A program made the position numbers and the translations under genes. Under the pieces are notes generated by a model. It was given only the letters and a program-made list of their open reading frames with translations, ran no database searches and was not told the DNA's origin. Shown piece by piece: positions 7,782 to 17,371 of a DNA stretch of 64,000 bases (position 1 is its first letter; each line of letters opens with the position of its first letter). The DNA comes from Haloferax sp. Q22 (GTDB lineage: Archaea; Halobacteriota; Halobacteria; Halobacteriales; Haloferacaceae): NCBI RefSeq assembly GCF_001482285.1, contig NZ_LOEP01000031.1, forward strand, positions 1-64,000, given 5' to 3'.

Positions 7782-8666
7782 ATGCGCGTCGATTGCGAAG
7801 GCTGTGCGGGCTGCTGTATCGACTGGCGACCGGTCGCGCCGGTCCCGCTCGACCACGAGCGCCGCGGGCCGCGCGCGCCGCTCGACGACACCTACAACCT
7901 CGTCCCGCTGACCCGCGACGAGATTCGGGACTTCGTTGAGGCCGGCCTCGGCGACGTCCTCACCCCGCGACTGTGGGAAGCGTCGCCGGGCGAGGGCGTC
8001 GAAATCGACGGCGTCGAACTCGCGGCCATCGCCGGGAAGCCGGCGTTCTTCGTCGGCATGCGCAAGCCGCCGAAGCCCGTCGCGCCGTTCGGCCTGGAGC
8101 GGACGTGGCTCCGCGCCTGCGCGTTTCTCGACCCCGAGACCCTCCAGTGTCGCATTCACGACACCGAGTTCTATCCCGACGAGTGTGCCGAGTATCCGGG
8201 CCACAACCTCGTCCTCGGAAAAGAGACCGAGTGCGAGCGCGTCGAGCGACACCACGGCGGCGAGCGCCTGCTCGACAACACGCCCCCGGACGACCTCCAC
8301 GGCCTGCTCCTCGGTCCTCATGCCCTCGGCGCGAAGGTGTTCGTCCACCCCGAGCCCGAGCGATTGGCGGGGACCATCGAACACCTCAAAACACGCGATC
8401 TGACACCGGAGGACCGCGCGGAGTTCGTCGGTGTCGCGGTCGGGTCGCACCCCGGGTCGACGGAGGTCGACGACGACCGCGCCTCGCGAGCGCGTGCGAA
8501 GACGCTCGAAAGCGAGTCGTGGGCGGGCGGTGCAGTCGCCGCGTGGGAGGCCGTCGCCGGTCGCCTCGGGAGCGCGGCCGACGGAGCACCTGACCCCGAC
8601 GAGGTCGAAGTCGCTCGCGGCGCGCCGGAAACCCCCGGCTGGGACGCGGTTCGCGGCGACGACTGA
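7782..8666 (+). CDS. YkgJ-family cysteine cluster protein
   Basis: A 294-residue protein. The N-terminus MRVDCEGCAGCC carries the CxxCxxCC cluster of the YkgJ (zinc/iron-chelating) family, and the downstream ligands CAFLD...CRIHD and YPDECAEYPG follow at about residues 111-145. The C-terminal 120 residues are an acidic, family-specific extension. The conserved cysteines suggest a bound zinc or iron-sulfur centre. The enzymatic role is unknown. It is divergent from the small zinc protein at 7461. Confidence 0.85.
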   Translation: MRVDCEGCAGCCIDWRPVAPVPLDHERRGPRAPLDDTYNLVPLTRDEIRDFVEAGLGDVLTPRLWEASPGEGVEIDGVELAAIAGKPAFFVGMRKPPKPVAPFGLERTWLRACAFLDPETLQCRIHDTEFYPDECAEYPGHNLVLGKETECERVERHHGGERLLDNTPPDDLHGLLLGPHALGAKVFVHPEPERLAGTIEHLKTRDLTPEDRAEFVGVAVGSHPGSTEVDDDRASRARAKTLESESWAGGAVAAWEAVAGRLGSAADGAPDPDEVEVARGAPETPGWDAVRGDD

Positions 8667-8760
8667 CCCGCGGCCGGACGGCGGGCCGGCGAGTGGGCAA
8701 CGGACAGTTCCCGGTCGGGCGGGCGATACGTTAACATCGTGCGCGGCGTTATCGAACAGC

Positions 8761-9693
8761 ATGAAAGTGCTCGTGACCGGTGCGACCGGATTCGTCGGCC
8801 GGCACCTCGTGCCCCTCCTCCTCGACGCCGGCCACGACGTGGTCGTCTTCGTCCGCGACGCGGCGCGCTACGACGGTCCGCCGGACGTGGACGTAGTCGA
8901 AGGCGACATCTTCGAACCGGCGACGCTCGCCCCCGCGATGGCGGGCGTCGACGCGGCGTACTACCTCATCCACTCGATGCACTCCGGCGGCGACTTCGAG
9001 GCGCGCGACCGACTCGCCGCCCGCAACTTCGTCGACGCCGCCGAGTCCGCCGGAGTCGGACGAATCGTCTACCTCGGCGGTCTCGGCGAGGACCGCGACC
9101 AGCTCTCGCCGCACCTGCGGTCGCGCCGCGAGGTCGAACACATCCTCGCGTCGGGCGCACCCGAACTCACGACGCTCCGGGCGGCCATCATCGTCGGCGC
9201 GGGGAGCGCGAGTTTCGAGATGGTCCGGCAACTCGCCAAGCGCCTCCCGGTCATGGTGACGCCGCAGTGGGTCGAGACGCGGTGCCAACCCATCGCCATC
9301 GCGGACGTGGTCGCCTACCTCGCCGGCGTCCTCGACCACCCCGAGACGGCGGGCGAGACCTACGAAATCGGCGGCCCGGACGTGCTCACCTATCGGGAGA
9401 TGCTCCAGCGCGTCGGCGCGCAGTTGGGCCACGCGCCCCGAATCGTCGCCGTGCCCGTGTTGACGCCGCGGCTCTCGTCGTACTGGATCGGGCTCGTCAC
9501 CGACGTGGACACGGGGGTCGCCCGACCGCTCATCGAGGGGCTGAAAAACCCCGTTATCGTCGGCGACGACCGCATCCGCGACATCGTCGAGGTGGACGAG
9601 ATGCCGTTCGACGCCGCGGTCGAGCGGGCGCTCCGCGAGGAGCGCGAACTGCGGGAACGAGCCGTCGAGCCGGCGTCGACGACCCCGACGTGA
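8761..9693 (+). CDS. NAD(P)-binding SDR-family protein (NmrA/NDUFA9-like)
   Basis: A 310-residue protein opening MKVLVTGATGFVGRHL, a Rossmann GxxGxxG dinucleotide site. It continues with ADVVAYLAGVLDHPETAGETYEIGGPD, characteristic of atypical short-chain dehydrogenases related to the complex I subunit NDUFA9. The YxxxK catalytic pair is not obvious, so it may bind nucleotide without classic dehydrogenase activity. The ATG at 8761 is chosen because the Rossmann strand begins there; the frame open from 8431 overlaps the YkgJ gene. Substrate unknown. Confidence 0.85.
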   Translation: MKVLVTGATGFVGRHLVPLLLDAGHDVVVFVRDAARYDGPPDVDVVEGDIFEPATLAPAMAGVDAAYYLIHSMHSGGDFEARDRLAARNFVDAAESAGVGRIVYLGGLGEDRDQLSPHLRSRREVEHILASGAPELTTLRAAIIVGAGSASFEMVRQLAKRLPVMVTPQWVETRCQPIAIADVVAYLAGVLDHPETAGETYEIGGPDVLTYREMLQRVGAQLGHAPRIVAVPVLTPRLSSYWIGLVTDVDTGVARPLIEGLKNPVIVGDDRIRDIVEVDEMPFDAAVERALREERELRERAVEPASTTPT

Positions 9694-9749
9694 GCGGGAC
9701 GCGAACCGCCCGCCAGCGTGCCCCGAGCGCCCCGAGTGCGGCGGCGATT

Positions 9750-9757
9750 GATATACC
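9750..9757 (+). promoter_or_regulatory. TATA box of the membrane protein at 9779
   Basis: GATATACC centred about 26 nt before the ATG at 9779, consistent with leaderless transcription. Confidence 0.55.
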
Positions 9758-9778
9758 GCGGGGCCGTAGGAGCGGGAT

Positions 9779-10474
9779 ATGAACGACGCCCCGGAGTACG
9801 GCGAAACGTGGGTGTACGAGAGCATCGTCGGCGCGCTCCCGGGCGTGAGAATCGGCGAGGCGGGAGCCATCGCCCTCCAAATCGCCGTCTTCGAGGTCGC
9901 GGTGCTCTTCTTCGCGTGGGTGTACGACCTGTGGGCCGCGGCGGTCGCGGGCACCGCGGCCATCGTGGTCGCGGCCGCGGGGAGCGTCGTGATGCTCCGC
10001 ATGGGCGAGTGGACCCGCGCCGCGAGGGTGCCCGCGCCCTATCGACGCCTGCTGTTCGGGTCGAGCATCGAGGTCGTGCTGGGCGTACTCGCGTTCGTCG
10101 CGCTCGTGACGCACCTGTTTGTCTTCGACCCGCAGCAACCGGGGACGCCGCTCATGACGACGCTGTTCGGCCCCGAACCGCCGGTCGTGGTCGTCTACCT
10201 GACGCTACTCGTCCTCTGGGACCTCTGTTACCGAATCGGCACGTCGTGGTGGGCGGCCGTCGTCGGCCTCTGGGGGGCGGTCCGCTACCGGTTCGACGGC
10301 CCGACCGCCGGGACGGTCAGGCGGGTGAACCTGCTGAACGTCGGCTTCGCGGTCGCGCAGTTGCTGTTGCTCCCGTTCATCGCTGACCAGCCGGTACTCC
10401 TCTTCGCGGTCGGCGGGCACGTCGTCGCCGTGACCGTCGTGTCGGTGACGGCGGCGGCGCTAACGAGGACGTGA
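9779..10474 (+). CDS. multi-pass membrane protein, function unknown
   Basis: A 231-residue protein with about six hydrophobic segments (roughly 28-50, 52-74, 95-118, 135-160, 185-205, 207-230). A basic/amphipathic loop follows the second segment (MGEWTRAARVPAPYRR). There is no signal peptide and no recognisable catalytic motif. It probably sits in the cytoplasmic membrane. It is transcribed alone from its own TATA box. I do not recognise the family with confidence. Confidence 0.75.
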   Translation: MNDAPEYGETWVYESIVGALPGVRIGEAGAIALQIAVFEVAVLFFAWVYDLWAAAVAGTAAIVVAAAGSVVMLRMGEWTRAARVPAPYRRLLFGSSIEVVLGVLAFVALVTHLFVFDPQQPGTPLMTTLFGPEPPVVVVYLTLLVLWDLCYRIGTSWWAAVVGLWGAVRYRFDGPTAGTVRRVNLLNVGFAVAQLLLLPFIADQPVLLFAVGGHVVAVTVVSVTAAALTRT

Positions 10475-10502
10475 GGTACGCAGGAACAGGAGAGGGACCG
10501 GG

Positions 10503-10679
10503 TCAGTCGTCTGACTTCATCTGCTTGAACTGTTCGAGCAGCGCGTCGGTCGAGTCGCCGGAGTCGTACTCGACGCTCCCACGGTAGGTCTTCCGGTCGT
10601 CGTCGGTCCCGGGTTCGACCTGGCTCGTCATCCGCTCGCGGCGTTCGTGTTCGGCTTCGTCGTATGCCCCCATTGACAT
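10503..10679 (-). CDS. small conserved haloarchaeal protein (DUF5786-like)
   Basis: A 58-residue hydrophilic acidic protein. MGAYDEAEHERRE at the start and YRGSVEYDSGDSTDALLEQFKQMK at the end match what I remember of the DUF5786 family. The start at 10679 (MSMGAYDE) is preferred to the 68-residue frame because the conserved part begins there; the ATG at 10673 is equally possible. Probably an intrinsically flexible protein. Role unknown. Confidence 0.7.
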   Translation of the reverse strand: MSMGAYDEAEHERRERMTSQVEPGTDDDRKTYRGSVEYDSGDSTDALLEQFKQMKSDD

Positions 10680-10835
10680 GGTTCGACTTACCATGTGGGT
10701 GTGTGCCACATATAGCTATCGGAGAGATTCACAATCGTGATACTCAGCCGGGCGGGAGTCAGAAGGGGTAGGGGACCGGTGAAAACGGGCCCCGCGGCAG
10801 GAAAGGGTAAAAACAATCGCCGAACTACACCGTGT

Positions 10836-11843
10836 GTGGCACGCCCGCTTCGCTTTCGTTACGCCCCCGGACGCTGGGACGACTCGCGCATCACCCGCGA
10901 CATCTTCCAGCCGCTCGACGCCAACCTCGGCGCCGAGATGGGTGCACCGTGGTACGCACCGCCCGAGGGGTACGAGGCCCGTCGGTTCGACATGGACAAC
11001 GGCGACACCGCCCTCTTCGCGTGGACCGACGACCACGCCTACTGGATAGGCAACACCGAGACGCCGAGTTCGCTGTGGCGGACCGACAAGGAGGGCTTCG
11101 ACGAGGCTCCCTTCGAGGTCTCCCGGTGGGCCCAGCGCGAACTCATCGCCGAGCTGTTCGACCAGTCGCCGTGGCTGAAGCCCTATCCGCACCTCTCGTG
11201 GTTCTTCCTCCCGGTGTTCCTCTCGAAGGACGGCCGCGAGACGACCCGCGAGTTCTTCCACGACCACGCGGCGGGCTTCCCGGACGCGACCCGCGAGGAG
11301 GCCCTGGAGTTCTACGAGTCGTTCTTCGCCACGGGCGTCCTCGACGAGTACCGCGAGGTCATGGCCGGAAAGCTCGGCACCTCGGAGTACTTCGACCCGA
11401 TACGGATGGCCGCGGCGATGGGCGAGTTCGACGTGGCGTATCTCCTCGACGAGGCGGGGTACGACATCACGCCCGAAATCGCCGTGACGACCGGCCACTC
11501 CATCGACTTCCGCGCGGAGAACACCCCCGCGGGCGGCGCGCTCATCGAGGTGACGCGGCCGCTCCCGCCGAACCGACGCTCCGTGAGCAACCCCATCGCC
11601 GCGATTCGGGACACGGCACAGACCAAGACCAACGGCGAGGGCCAGCTCGCCGAACACGGCGGCGGCGTGACCCTGTTCGTCGACTGCTCGTCGTTCCCCG
11701 ACGACGACTGGTCCGCCATCATGGGCGAGAAGCCCGACGTGCGGCACCGACCCGCGGTGGTCTTCCGGCTCCGCCCGTCGGGGCACGTCGAAGGCTACTC
11801 GAAGGGGTCGGTCCCGGTGGACCTGCCGTGGCTCTCTAACTGA
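10836..11843 (+). CDS. conserved haloarchaeal protein (DUF5784-like)
   Basis: A protein of about 335 residues starting at GTG (VARPLRFRYAPGRW). The upstream extension to 10737 is rejected because TAAAAAC at 10808-10814 lies at the leaderless TATA distance from this GTG, and the extension is basic and unlike a haloarchaeal protein. It is soluble, rich in aromatic and acidic residues, with no nucleotide-binding or metal motif visible. From memory it resembles the DUF5784 family. Function unknown; transcribed alone. Confidence 0.75.
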   Translation: MARPLRFRYAPGRWDDSRITRDIFQPLDANLGAEMGAPWYAPPEGYEARRFDMDNGDTALFAWTDDHAYWIGNTETPSSLWRTDKEGFDEAPFEVSRWAQRELIAELFDQSPWLKPYPHLSWFFLPVFLSKDGRETTREFFHDHAAGFPDATREEALEFYESFFATGVLDEYREVMAGKLGTSEYFDPIRMAAAMGEFDVAYLLDEAGYDITPEIAVTTGHSIDFRAENTPAGGALIEVTRPLPPNRRSVSNPIAAIRDTAQTKTNGEGQLAEHGGGVTLFVDCSSFPDDDWSAIMGEKPDVRHRPAVVFRLRPSGHVEGYSKGSVPVDLPWLSN

Positions 11844-11986
11844 CGCGTCGTTCTGGTCGGCTGTCGGCCGTCACAACCCCTGAGCGACTGGAATGTGAGA
11901 ATTAACGGACCAGCGAGCGAGACGCCGAGCCGACGGCTCACGGGTCGCGGTCAGAAAGAAAAATCGAGACGGGACGAGAGCCGGCC

Positions 11987-12271
11987 TCAGAACGAGACCA
12001 TCTCGGGCCCGTTCTCACCGAGCGGGGACGGGTCGCGGTCGCTGTAGTATCGACGACCAATCGCCTCGTGGCCGACGCCGGTGAAGAGGGCGTCCCGCAC
12101 GTCCTGCGGGCACGTGTACGTCTCGTCGCCGAGACGGGCCAGGATCTGTGCGACAGTCTCCTGACCGTTCTGGAGCTCGATTACTTCGTCGCCGTAGCGT
12201 TGGGCGAAGTCGGTCGAGCTAATCGGGTATTCGTGGCGATCGATGGCGTCGCCGAGTCCGTTCAGGCGCAT
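11987..12271 (-). CDS. small conserved protein (DUF5789-like)
   Basis: A 94-residue protein with MRLNGLGDAIDRHEYPIS at the start, the middle segment GQETVAQILARLGDETY and the end YSDRDPSPLGENGPEMVSF. This matches my memory of the haloarchaeal DUF5789 family, related to DUF2795 folds. The ATG at 12271 is chosen over a GTG three codons upstream because family members begin MRLN. Role unknown. Confidence 0.75.
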   Translation of the reverse strand: MRLNGLGDAIDRHEYPISSTDFAQRYGDEVIELQNGQETVAQILARLGDETYTCPQDVRDALFTGVGHEAIGRRYYSDRDPSPLGENGPEMVSF

Positions 12272-12402
12272 TACACCCACAACTGTGCCGGCATCATTCT
12301 TAATGATTTTCCATGTATTTGATTAGTGCCCTTGCAGTCTTTAATCGTCCTTAATGATGGATCGGGCGCAACGTTTGTCTGCCCCTCGCCCCGACCAGTT
12401 GC

Positions 12403-13197
12403 ATGGACGACAGCCCGCCGGTCGCGGACCTCCATCTCCACACGACCGCCTCGGACGGCCGGCTCACCGTGGATGCGCTCCCGACCGCCGCCCGCGCAGG
12501 CGGGGTGGACGTGGTGGCCGTGACGGACCACGACCGCTACCACCCGGACCTCGACGCACCGGTTGTCGAACGCGACGGCGTGACTATCGTCCGGGGCATC
12601 GAACTGCGCGTCGACGCGGGCGACCGCCGGGTCGACCTCCTCGGCTACGGCCTCAGAGAGCGGCCCGCCCTCGTCGAGACGGTCGAGCGCCTCCAACGGA
12701 ACCGCGTGGAGCGCGCCAGCGAAATCGTCGCGGCGGTCGAGGAAGAAACCGGAGTCAGCCTCGACATCGAGATCCACGACGGCGTCGGTCGGCCGCACGT
12801 CGCCCGCGCTATCGACGCCAGCGACGCTCCCTACGACTACCAAGGGGCGTTCGACGAGCTCATCGGCGCGGACGGCCCCTGCTACGTCGCGCGCGAACTC
12901 CCGACGTTCGACGACGGCGTGGCGGCCCTCCGGGACGCCTGCGACGTGGTCGGCCTCGCGCATCCGTTCCGCTACCGCGACCCCGCCGGCGCGCTCGACC
13001 TCTGTGCCGACCTCGACGCCGTCGAACGCTACTACCCCTACGGCTTCGCGGTCGACTGCGGTCTCGTGGACGAGGCCATCGAGCGCTACGACCTGCTCGC
13101 CACGGGCGGAAGCGACGCCCACGACGAGACGCTCGGGCGCGCCGGACCGCCGGCGGCCGACTTCACCCGATTCGCCGCCGCGGTAGACGGTCTCTAA
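12403..13197 (+). CDS. PHP-domain metal-dependent phosphoesterase
   Basis: A 264-residue PHP-domain protein. Motif I is DLHLHTTASDG (residues 9-19), motif II VTDHDRYH (about 40-47), then GIELRVDAG. Further metal ligands are GLAHPFR (about 185-191) and GGSDAHDE (about 227-234). These place it in the PHP phosphoesterase/TrpH-like group, hydrolysing a phosphate ester with two or three bound metals. Length is typical for stand-alone members. The substrate (nucleotide or oligonucleotide) is unknown. It is divergent from the DUF5789-like gene. Confidence 0.88.
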   Translation: MDDSPPVADLHLHTTASDGRLTVDALPTAARAGGVDVVAVTDHDRYHPDLDAPVVERDGVTIVRGIELRVDAGDRRVDLLGYGLRERPALVETVERLQRNRVERASEIVAAVEEETGVSLDIEIHDGVGRPHVARAIDASDAPYDYQGAFDELIGADGPCYVARELPTFDDGVAALRDACDVVGLAHPFRYRDPAGALDLCADLDAVERYYPYGFAVDCGLVDEAIERYDLLATGGSDAHDETLGRAGPPAADFTRFAAAVDGL

Positions 13198-13272
13198 CCG
13201 TGTTAGTCCGTGAATAATGCTGAACGTGCCGTGGGGCGTAGAGTTAAATCCTATCGGAACTGAAGGGGGGAT

Positions 13273-13437
13273 ATGCAGTGTCACTACTGCGACCGTGAGG
13301 CCGCATACGCCGCGGAGAAGGACCACATTAAGGTCGGTCTCTGCGAGCGACACTTCCGCAAGCGGGTCGAGGAACTCGCCGAATCCGAGGAACTCGCCGC
13401 CCTGAAGGAAAAACTCGACATTAATCGAACAACGTAG
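13273..13437 (+). CDS. 54-residue zinc-finger-like microprotein (DUF6757-like)
   Basis: Starts MQCHYCDREAAYAAEKDH, continues VGLCERHF, then a charged helix (KRVEELAESEELAALKEKL). Cys3, Cys6, Cys24 and His27 form a plausible C2CH zinc site. It resembles the haloarchaeal DUF6757 family as I remember it. TTAAATCC lies about 25 nt before the ATG, and good GC-ending codons with an isolated stop support a real gene despite its size. Probably a nucleic-acid or protein-binding adaptor, by inference only. Confidence 0.75.
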   Translation: MQCHYCDREAAYAAEKDHIKVGLCERHFRKRVEELAESEELAALKEKLDINRTT

Positions 13438-13514
13438 CGGCCGGTTAGCAGGTGTCCCTCCACTAACGCCTTCCTACCCGCGACGCCGAACGCTCCCCGC
13501 GACGGAGCGGTCGG

Positions 13515-14027
13515 TCACGCGAGAACCTGACCGCCGAACACGTACAGCGCCGCGAGCGCGCTCTCGAACGCGACGGTTCCGACTGCCGAGAGGGCGACGA
13601 ACCGCTTCGCCGACATACCCGAGAGGCCGGCCGGAACGGTGAGCATCCCGCGCGTGAACAGCATCGCGTTGCTCAGCGGGACGACGACCGGGCCCCAGCG
13701 GTCGAACCAGCCGTCGAACCGGTCGAGGGAGTCCTCGCTGACGCGGAACCACGACCGCGACAGGAGGTACTCGCGGCCGCCCCGCTTGGCGACGAAGAAC
13801 AGCGCGACCTGACCGACCGTCGCGCCGAGTACGGCGACGCCGAGAATCGGGAGTAACAGTCGTTCGCCGACCAGCGCCAGCGCCCCGGGCACGAGGAGTT
13901 CGCTCGGCGCGACGTAGAGGAGCATCGCGCCCTCAAGCACGAACACGAAAAAGAGGGCGACGAGAGCGAGGTCGGAAGCGAGGAGCTCCCGAATGACGTC
14001 GGGGAGTTGGGCGGTGAAGGCGCTCAT
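13515..14027 (-). CDS. DedA/SNARE-associated family membrane protein
   Basis: A 170-residue protein with four or five hydrophobic stretches and the DedA-type middle: FFVAKRGGREYLL, an amphipathic RFDGWFDRWGP, then RGMLTVPAGLSGMS. DedA proteins are membrane transporters or scramblases for lipid carriers such as polyprenyl phosphate (family knowledge). This short form keeps the conserved Arg in the RG...PAG region. It is divergent from hemB, with only 105 nt between starts. Confidence 0.85.
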   Translation of the reverse strand: MSAFTAQLPDVIRELLASDLALVALFFVFVLEGAMLLYVAPSELLVPGALALVGERLLLPILGVAVLGATVGQVALFFVAKRGGREYLLSRSWFRVSEDSLDRFDGWFDRWGPVVVPLSNAMLFTRGMLTVPAGLSGMSAKRFVALSAVGTVAFESALAALYVFGGQVLA

Positions 14028-14132
14028 GTCGTGTGCGCGGTTCGAACGACACCGTGTTCATTATGGGTTTGCTAACCCGGCGCGAAGCGACGGGAGCGAC
14101 GGCATTTTGCCGCCGCCAACCGAACCCCGCGT

Positions 14133-15116
14133 ATGGAGTTCACCGACCGTCCCCGCAGGCTTCGAACCGACGGGGTTCGCCCGCTCGTCTCGGAGACGAC
14201 CCTTGACGCGACCGACCTCGTCGCGCCCGTCTTCGTGGACGCGACGACCGACGAGCGCGTCCCCATCGAGTCCATGCCGGGCCACGAGCGCGTGCCGGTC
14301 GACGAGGCCGCCGACCGCGTCGCCGAGGTGCGCGAGGCGGGCGTCGAGGCCGTCATCGTCTTCGGCATCCCCGAGTCGAAAGACCCCGAGGGGACTCGCG
14401 CGTACGCGCGAGACGGTGTCGTGCAGGAGGCCGTCCGAGCCATCACCGCCGAGACGGACGCCTACGTCATCACGGACGTGTGTCTGTGCGAGTACACCGA
14501 CCATGGCCACTGCGGAGTGCTGGAGGACCACGCCGAGGACGACCCGACGCTGACGGTGGAAAACGGGCCGACCCTCGACCTGCTCGCGAAGACGGCCGTT
14601 TCCCACGCCGAGGCGGGCGCGGACATGGTCGCCCCCTCGGCCTCGATGGACGGGATGGTCGGCGCGATTCGCGCCGCCCTCGACGACGCCGGCCGCGACG
14701 AGGTGCCCATCATGTCCTACGCCGCGAAGTACGAGAGCGCCTTCTACGGCCCCTTCCGCGACGCGGCCGACGGCGCGCCGGCCTTCGGCGACCGACGACA
14801 CTACCAGATGGATCCCGCGAACGCCCGCGAGGCGCTGCGCGAGGTCGCGCTCGACGTGGAACAGGGCGCGGACGTACTGATGGTCAAACCGGGCCTGCCG
14901 TACCTCGACATCGTCCGCGCCATCCGCGAGGGCTACGACCACCCGGTCGCCGCCTACAACGTCTCCGGCGAGTACGCGATGCTCCACGCCGCCGCCGAGA
15001 AGGGCTGGCTCGACCTCGACGAGGTCGCCCGCGAGTCGCTCCTGTCGATGAAACGGGCGGGCGCGGACCTCATCATCACGTACTTCGCGGAGCGCGTGGC
15101 GCGGCAGCTCGACTGA
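14133..15116 (+). CDS. hemB: Porphobilinogen synthase (delta-aminolevulinic acid dehydratase)
   Basis: A 327-residue enzyme condensing two 5-aminolevulinate molecules to porphobilinogen, the second step of tetrapyrrole synthesis. The zinc-type cysteine cluster is DVCLCEYTDHGHCG (about residues 115-128), and the two Schiff-base lysines lie in SYAAKYES (about 200) and LMVKPGLPYLD (about 252). GADMVAPSASMDGM is the usual active-site segment. The rest of the pathway (hemL, hemC, cobA, hemD) lies 5-11 kb downstream, separated by the ammonium transport genes. Confidence 0.97.
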   Translation: MEFTDRPRRLRTDGVRPLVSETTLDATDLVAPVFVDATTDERVPIESMPGHERVPVDEAADRVAEVREAGVEAVIVFGIPESKDPEGTRAYARDGVVQEAVRAITAETDAYVITDVCLCEYTDHGHCGVLEDHAEDDPTLTVENGPTLDLLAKTAVSHAEAGADMVAPSASMDGMVGAIRAALDDAGRDEVPIMSYAAKYESAFYGPFRDAADGAPAFGDRRHYQMDPANAREALREVALDVEQGADVLMVKPGLPYLDIVRAIREGYDHPVAAYNVSGEYAMLHAAAEKGWLDLDEVARESLLSMKRAGADLIITYFAERVARQLD

Positions 15117-15235
15117 GGCGCTGAGCGGGCGAGTCAGCCGACTCTCGGACGGTCGCTCGACATGGAACGACGCGGTTCGAACACCGAACCACGAGACACG
15201 ATACCGCGGTGCGCACGGCCAAAACACACTTGTTA

Positions 15236-15304
15236 GGCAACATTTTCCTGAACGTTCGTCCACAGAATCTCCGAGAATCTCAAAATCCTTGGACGATATA
15301 CAAC
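15236..15304 (+). promoter_or_regulatory. candidate nitrogen-control elements upstream of amt1
   Basis: Two short words here, GGCAACATTT (15236-15245) and TATACAAC (15297-15304), recur in the same order upstream of amt2 (17400-17409 and 17437-17444). The surroundings are otherwise unrelated. The intergenic region (15117-15480) has no gene besides the short ORF at 15419. A second TATA-like word, TTTATGTA (15385-15392), serves that ORF. Confidence 0.4.
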
Positions 15305-15418
15305 CTTATATGCGTAATATTCTAGCCTATTTTGTGCAGTTGTGGTATTACGCCCCACTAAATTTGACAAAATCAACCCCACACTTTATGTACTAACTCA
15401 CCATGAAGCCGAACCGTG

Positions 15419-15499
15419 ATGAAGCACCAGAATCCACACGGATACGGAGCAAAAGTAGCTGAACGGTCACTCGTGGCCGCATGGGGTGGGCAGTCGTGA
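15419..15499 (+). CDS. 26-codon upstream ORF overlapping the amt1 start
   Basis: Encodes 26 residues (MKHQNPHGYG... ending WGGQS). Its TGA stop overlaps the proposed GTG start of amt1 as GTGA, the geometry of termination-reinitiation coupling. TTTATGTA about 30 nt upstream would make its transcript nearly leaderless. amt2 and dppB have the same arrangement. The peptide itself has no recognisable motif. Whether it is translated is inferred only. Confidence 0.4.
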   Translation: MKHQNPHGYGAKVAERSLVAAWGGQS

Positions 15500-16899
15500 T
15501 TCCACTGCAGGTCGACCCGAGCGTTATCGCGCAGGGGGTCAACTACGTCTGGATCCTCGTCGTCTCGTTCCTCATCTTCTTCATGCAGCCGGGCTTCGCG
15601 CTCTTAGAGGCAGGGCAGGTACGCGCGAAGAACGTGGGCAACGTACTGATGAAGAACATGACGGACTGGGCGCTCGGCGTGCTCGTCTACTTCCTCGTCG
15701 GCGCGGGGGTCGCGACAATCGTCGGCGGCCTCACGTCGCCCGGCGGCTTCGACGTCGCCGCCGCGTTCTCGTACATCGGCGACTCCGGCGCGTGGATTGA
15801 CTGGCTCTTCGGGGCCGTCTTCGCCATGACCGCCGCCACCATCGTCTCCGGCGCGGTCGCAGAACGCATGGACTTCCGCGCGTACATCGTCTTCGCGGCC
15901 ACCATCACCGGATTCATCTACCCCGTCGTGCAGGGCATGACGTGGTCCGGCGGCCTCCTCTCGGGGAGCGGTTACATCGGTGCCGCCCTCGGTGTCGGCT
16001 ACCTCGACTTCGCCGGCGCGACCGTCGTCCACATGTGCGGCGGCATCGCCGGCCTCGTCGGCGCGAAGATGGTCGGCCCGCGTAAGGGCCGCTTCGACGC
16101 CAACGGCGACAGCCAACCCATCCCGGGCCACTCGATGCTGCTCGCCGTCCTCGGCACGCTCATCCTCGCGTTCGGCTGGTACGGCTTCAACGTCGGCACG
16201 CAGGCGACGGTCCTCGCGACCACCGAAAGCGGCGGTCTGGAGTTCATGGGTGCCGCGCTCGGTCGCGTCGCCCTCGTGACGACCCTCGGCATGGGCGCCG
16301 GCGCGGTCGCCGCGATGATCGTCTCGACGAGCTACCAGGGCAAGCCCGACCCCCTCTGGATGGCCAACGGCCTGCTCGCCGGTCTCGTCGCAGTCACCGG
16401 CGCCGTCCCCCACGTCACGTGGTGGGGCGGCCTCATCCTCGGCGCGCTCGGCGGCGCAATCGTCCTGCCGGCGTACCGCTGGACCGTCGACTCGCTCAAA
16501 ATCGACGACGTGTGTGGCGTCTTCGCCGTCCACGGCGTCGCGGGCGCGGTCGGCACGGCACTCATTCCCGTCTTCGCAGTTAGCGGCTTCTCCGGCACGC
16601 AACTCGTGATGCAGGTCATCGGCGTGGTCGTCATCGCCGCGTGGACCATCCTCGCCTCGGCGGTCGTCTTCGCCATCACGGACGCCGTCTTCGGCCTCCG
16701 CGTCTCGGAAGAAGAGGAAGTCGAAGGCCTCGACGTCGGCGAACACGGCGTCTCGGTCTACCCCGAATTCGTCGGCGACGCGGGTCCCGACGGCGCGCTC
16801 GGCTCGCCCACGGCGACCGACGGCGGCAGCAACGTGCGCACCGACGGCGGCGTCGCGGAAGACGAAGCTGTCGAAGCCAACGGAGGTGACAGCCAATGA
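15496..16899 (+). CDS. amt1: Ammonium transporter Amt (first copy)
   Basis: About 467 residues with 11 predicted membrane helices. The Amt signature region is [22 protein letters not shown] near the start, and the twin pore histidines lie in [10 protein letters not shown] and [11 protein letters not shown]. It conducts ammonium into the cell. The GTG at 15496 is chosen over the ATG at 15481 because (V)IPLQVD aligns with MLTPLQAD of amt2 and the upstream ORF stop overlaps this GTG. A hydrophilic acidic C-terminal tail of about 60 residues follows the last helix. Its stop overlaps glnK1 (ATGA). Confidence 0.95.
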   Translation: MIPLQVDPSVIAQGVNYVWILVVSFLIFFMQPGFALLEAGQVRAKNVGNVLMKNMTDWALGVLVYFLVGAGVATIVGGLTSPGGFDVAAAFSYIGDSGAWIDWLFGAVFAMTAATIVSGAVAERMDFRAYIVFAATITGFIYPVVQGMTWSGGLLSGSGYIGAALGVGYLDFAGATVVHMCGGIAGLVGAKMVGPRKGRFDANGDSQPIPGHSMLLAVLGTLILAFGWYGFNVGTQATVLATTESGGLEFMGAALGRVALVTTLGMGAGAVAAMIVSTSYQGKPDPLWMANGLLAGLVAVTGAVPHVTWWGGLILGALGGAIVLPAYRWTVDSLKIDDVCGVFAVHGVAGAVGTALIPVFAVSGFSGTQLVMQVIGVVVIAAWTILASAVVFAITDAVFGLRVSEEEEVEGLDVGEHGVSVYPEFVGDAGPDGALGSPTATDGGSNVRTDGGVAEDEAVEANGGDSQ

Positions 16900-17255
16900 G
16901 CGACGAAGAACAGGGCATCAAGATGGTCATGGCCATCATCCGCCCCGACAAGCTTTCCGACGTGAAAACCGCGCTCGCTGAGGCGGGCGCACCGTCGCTC
17001 ACCGTCACCAACGTCTCCGGCCGCGGCTCCCAACCCGCGAAGAAAGGTCAGTGGCGCGGCGAGGAGTACACCGTCGACCTCCACCAGAAAGTCAAAGTCG
17101 AGTGCGTCGTCGCCGACATCCCCGTCGACGACGTAGTCGAAGCCATCGCCGAGTCCGCCCATACGGGTGAGAAAGGTGACGGAAAGGTGTTCGTTCTCCC
17201 CGTCGAGAGCGCCGTCCAAGTCCGAACCGGTAAGGAGGGCAACCCGGCAGTCTGA
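16896..17255 (+). CDS. glnK1: Nitrogen regulatory protein P-II (GlnK)
   Basis: A 119-residue PII signal protein that binds ATP/ADP and 2-oxoglutarate and blocks the paired Amt channel when nitrogen is plentiful. The T-loop is visible as [16 protein letters not shown], with Tyr at the position uridylylated in bacteria. The B-loop is [16 protein letters not shown] and the C-loop is VRTGKEG. The gene overlaps amt1 by 4 nt, so translation is likely coupled. It is nearly identical to glnK2 in the core. Confidence 0.97.
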   Translation: MSDEEQGIKMVMAIIRPDKLSDVKTALAEAGAPSLTVTNVSGRGSQPAKKGQWRGEEYTVDLHQKVKVECVVADIPVDDVVEAIAESAHTGEKGDGKVFVLPVESAVQVRTGKEGNPAV

Positions 17256-17371
17256 GCGCGCACCGACGACCGAAACCGACTCGAAGTCTCTGTTTGCCAC
17301 TCCCGCCGCGGCCCGCGTGAGTGCGCACCCGACTGGGGTTCGACGAACGCCCCGAACTATTCCTATTACTA

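Noticed and set aside
7665..8762. minus-strand extension of the small zinc protein
   Set aside because: It lies antisense to the YkgJ gene and lacks family features; the zinc protein's own ATG at 7664 fits better.
15160..15200. tRNA T-arm-like GGTTCGAACACC
   Set aside because: No acceptor stem, anticodon arm or CCA context can be formed around it.
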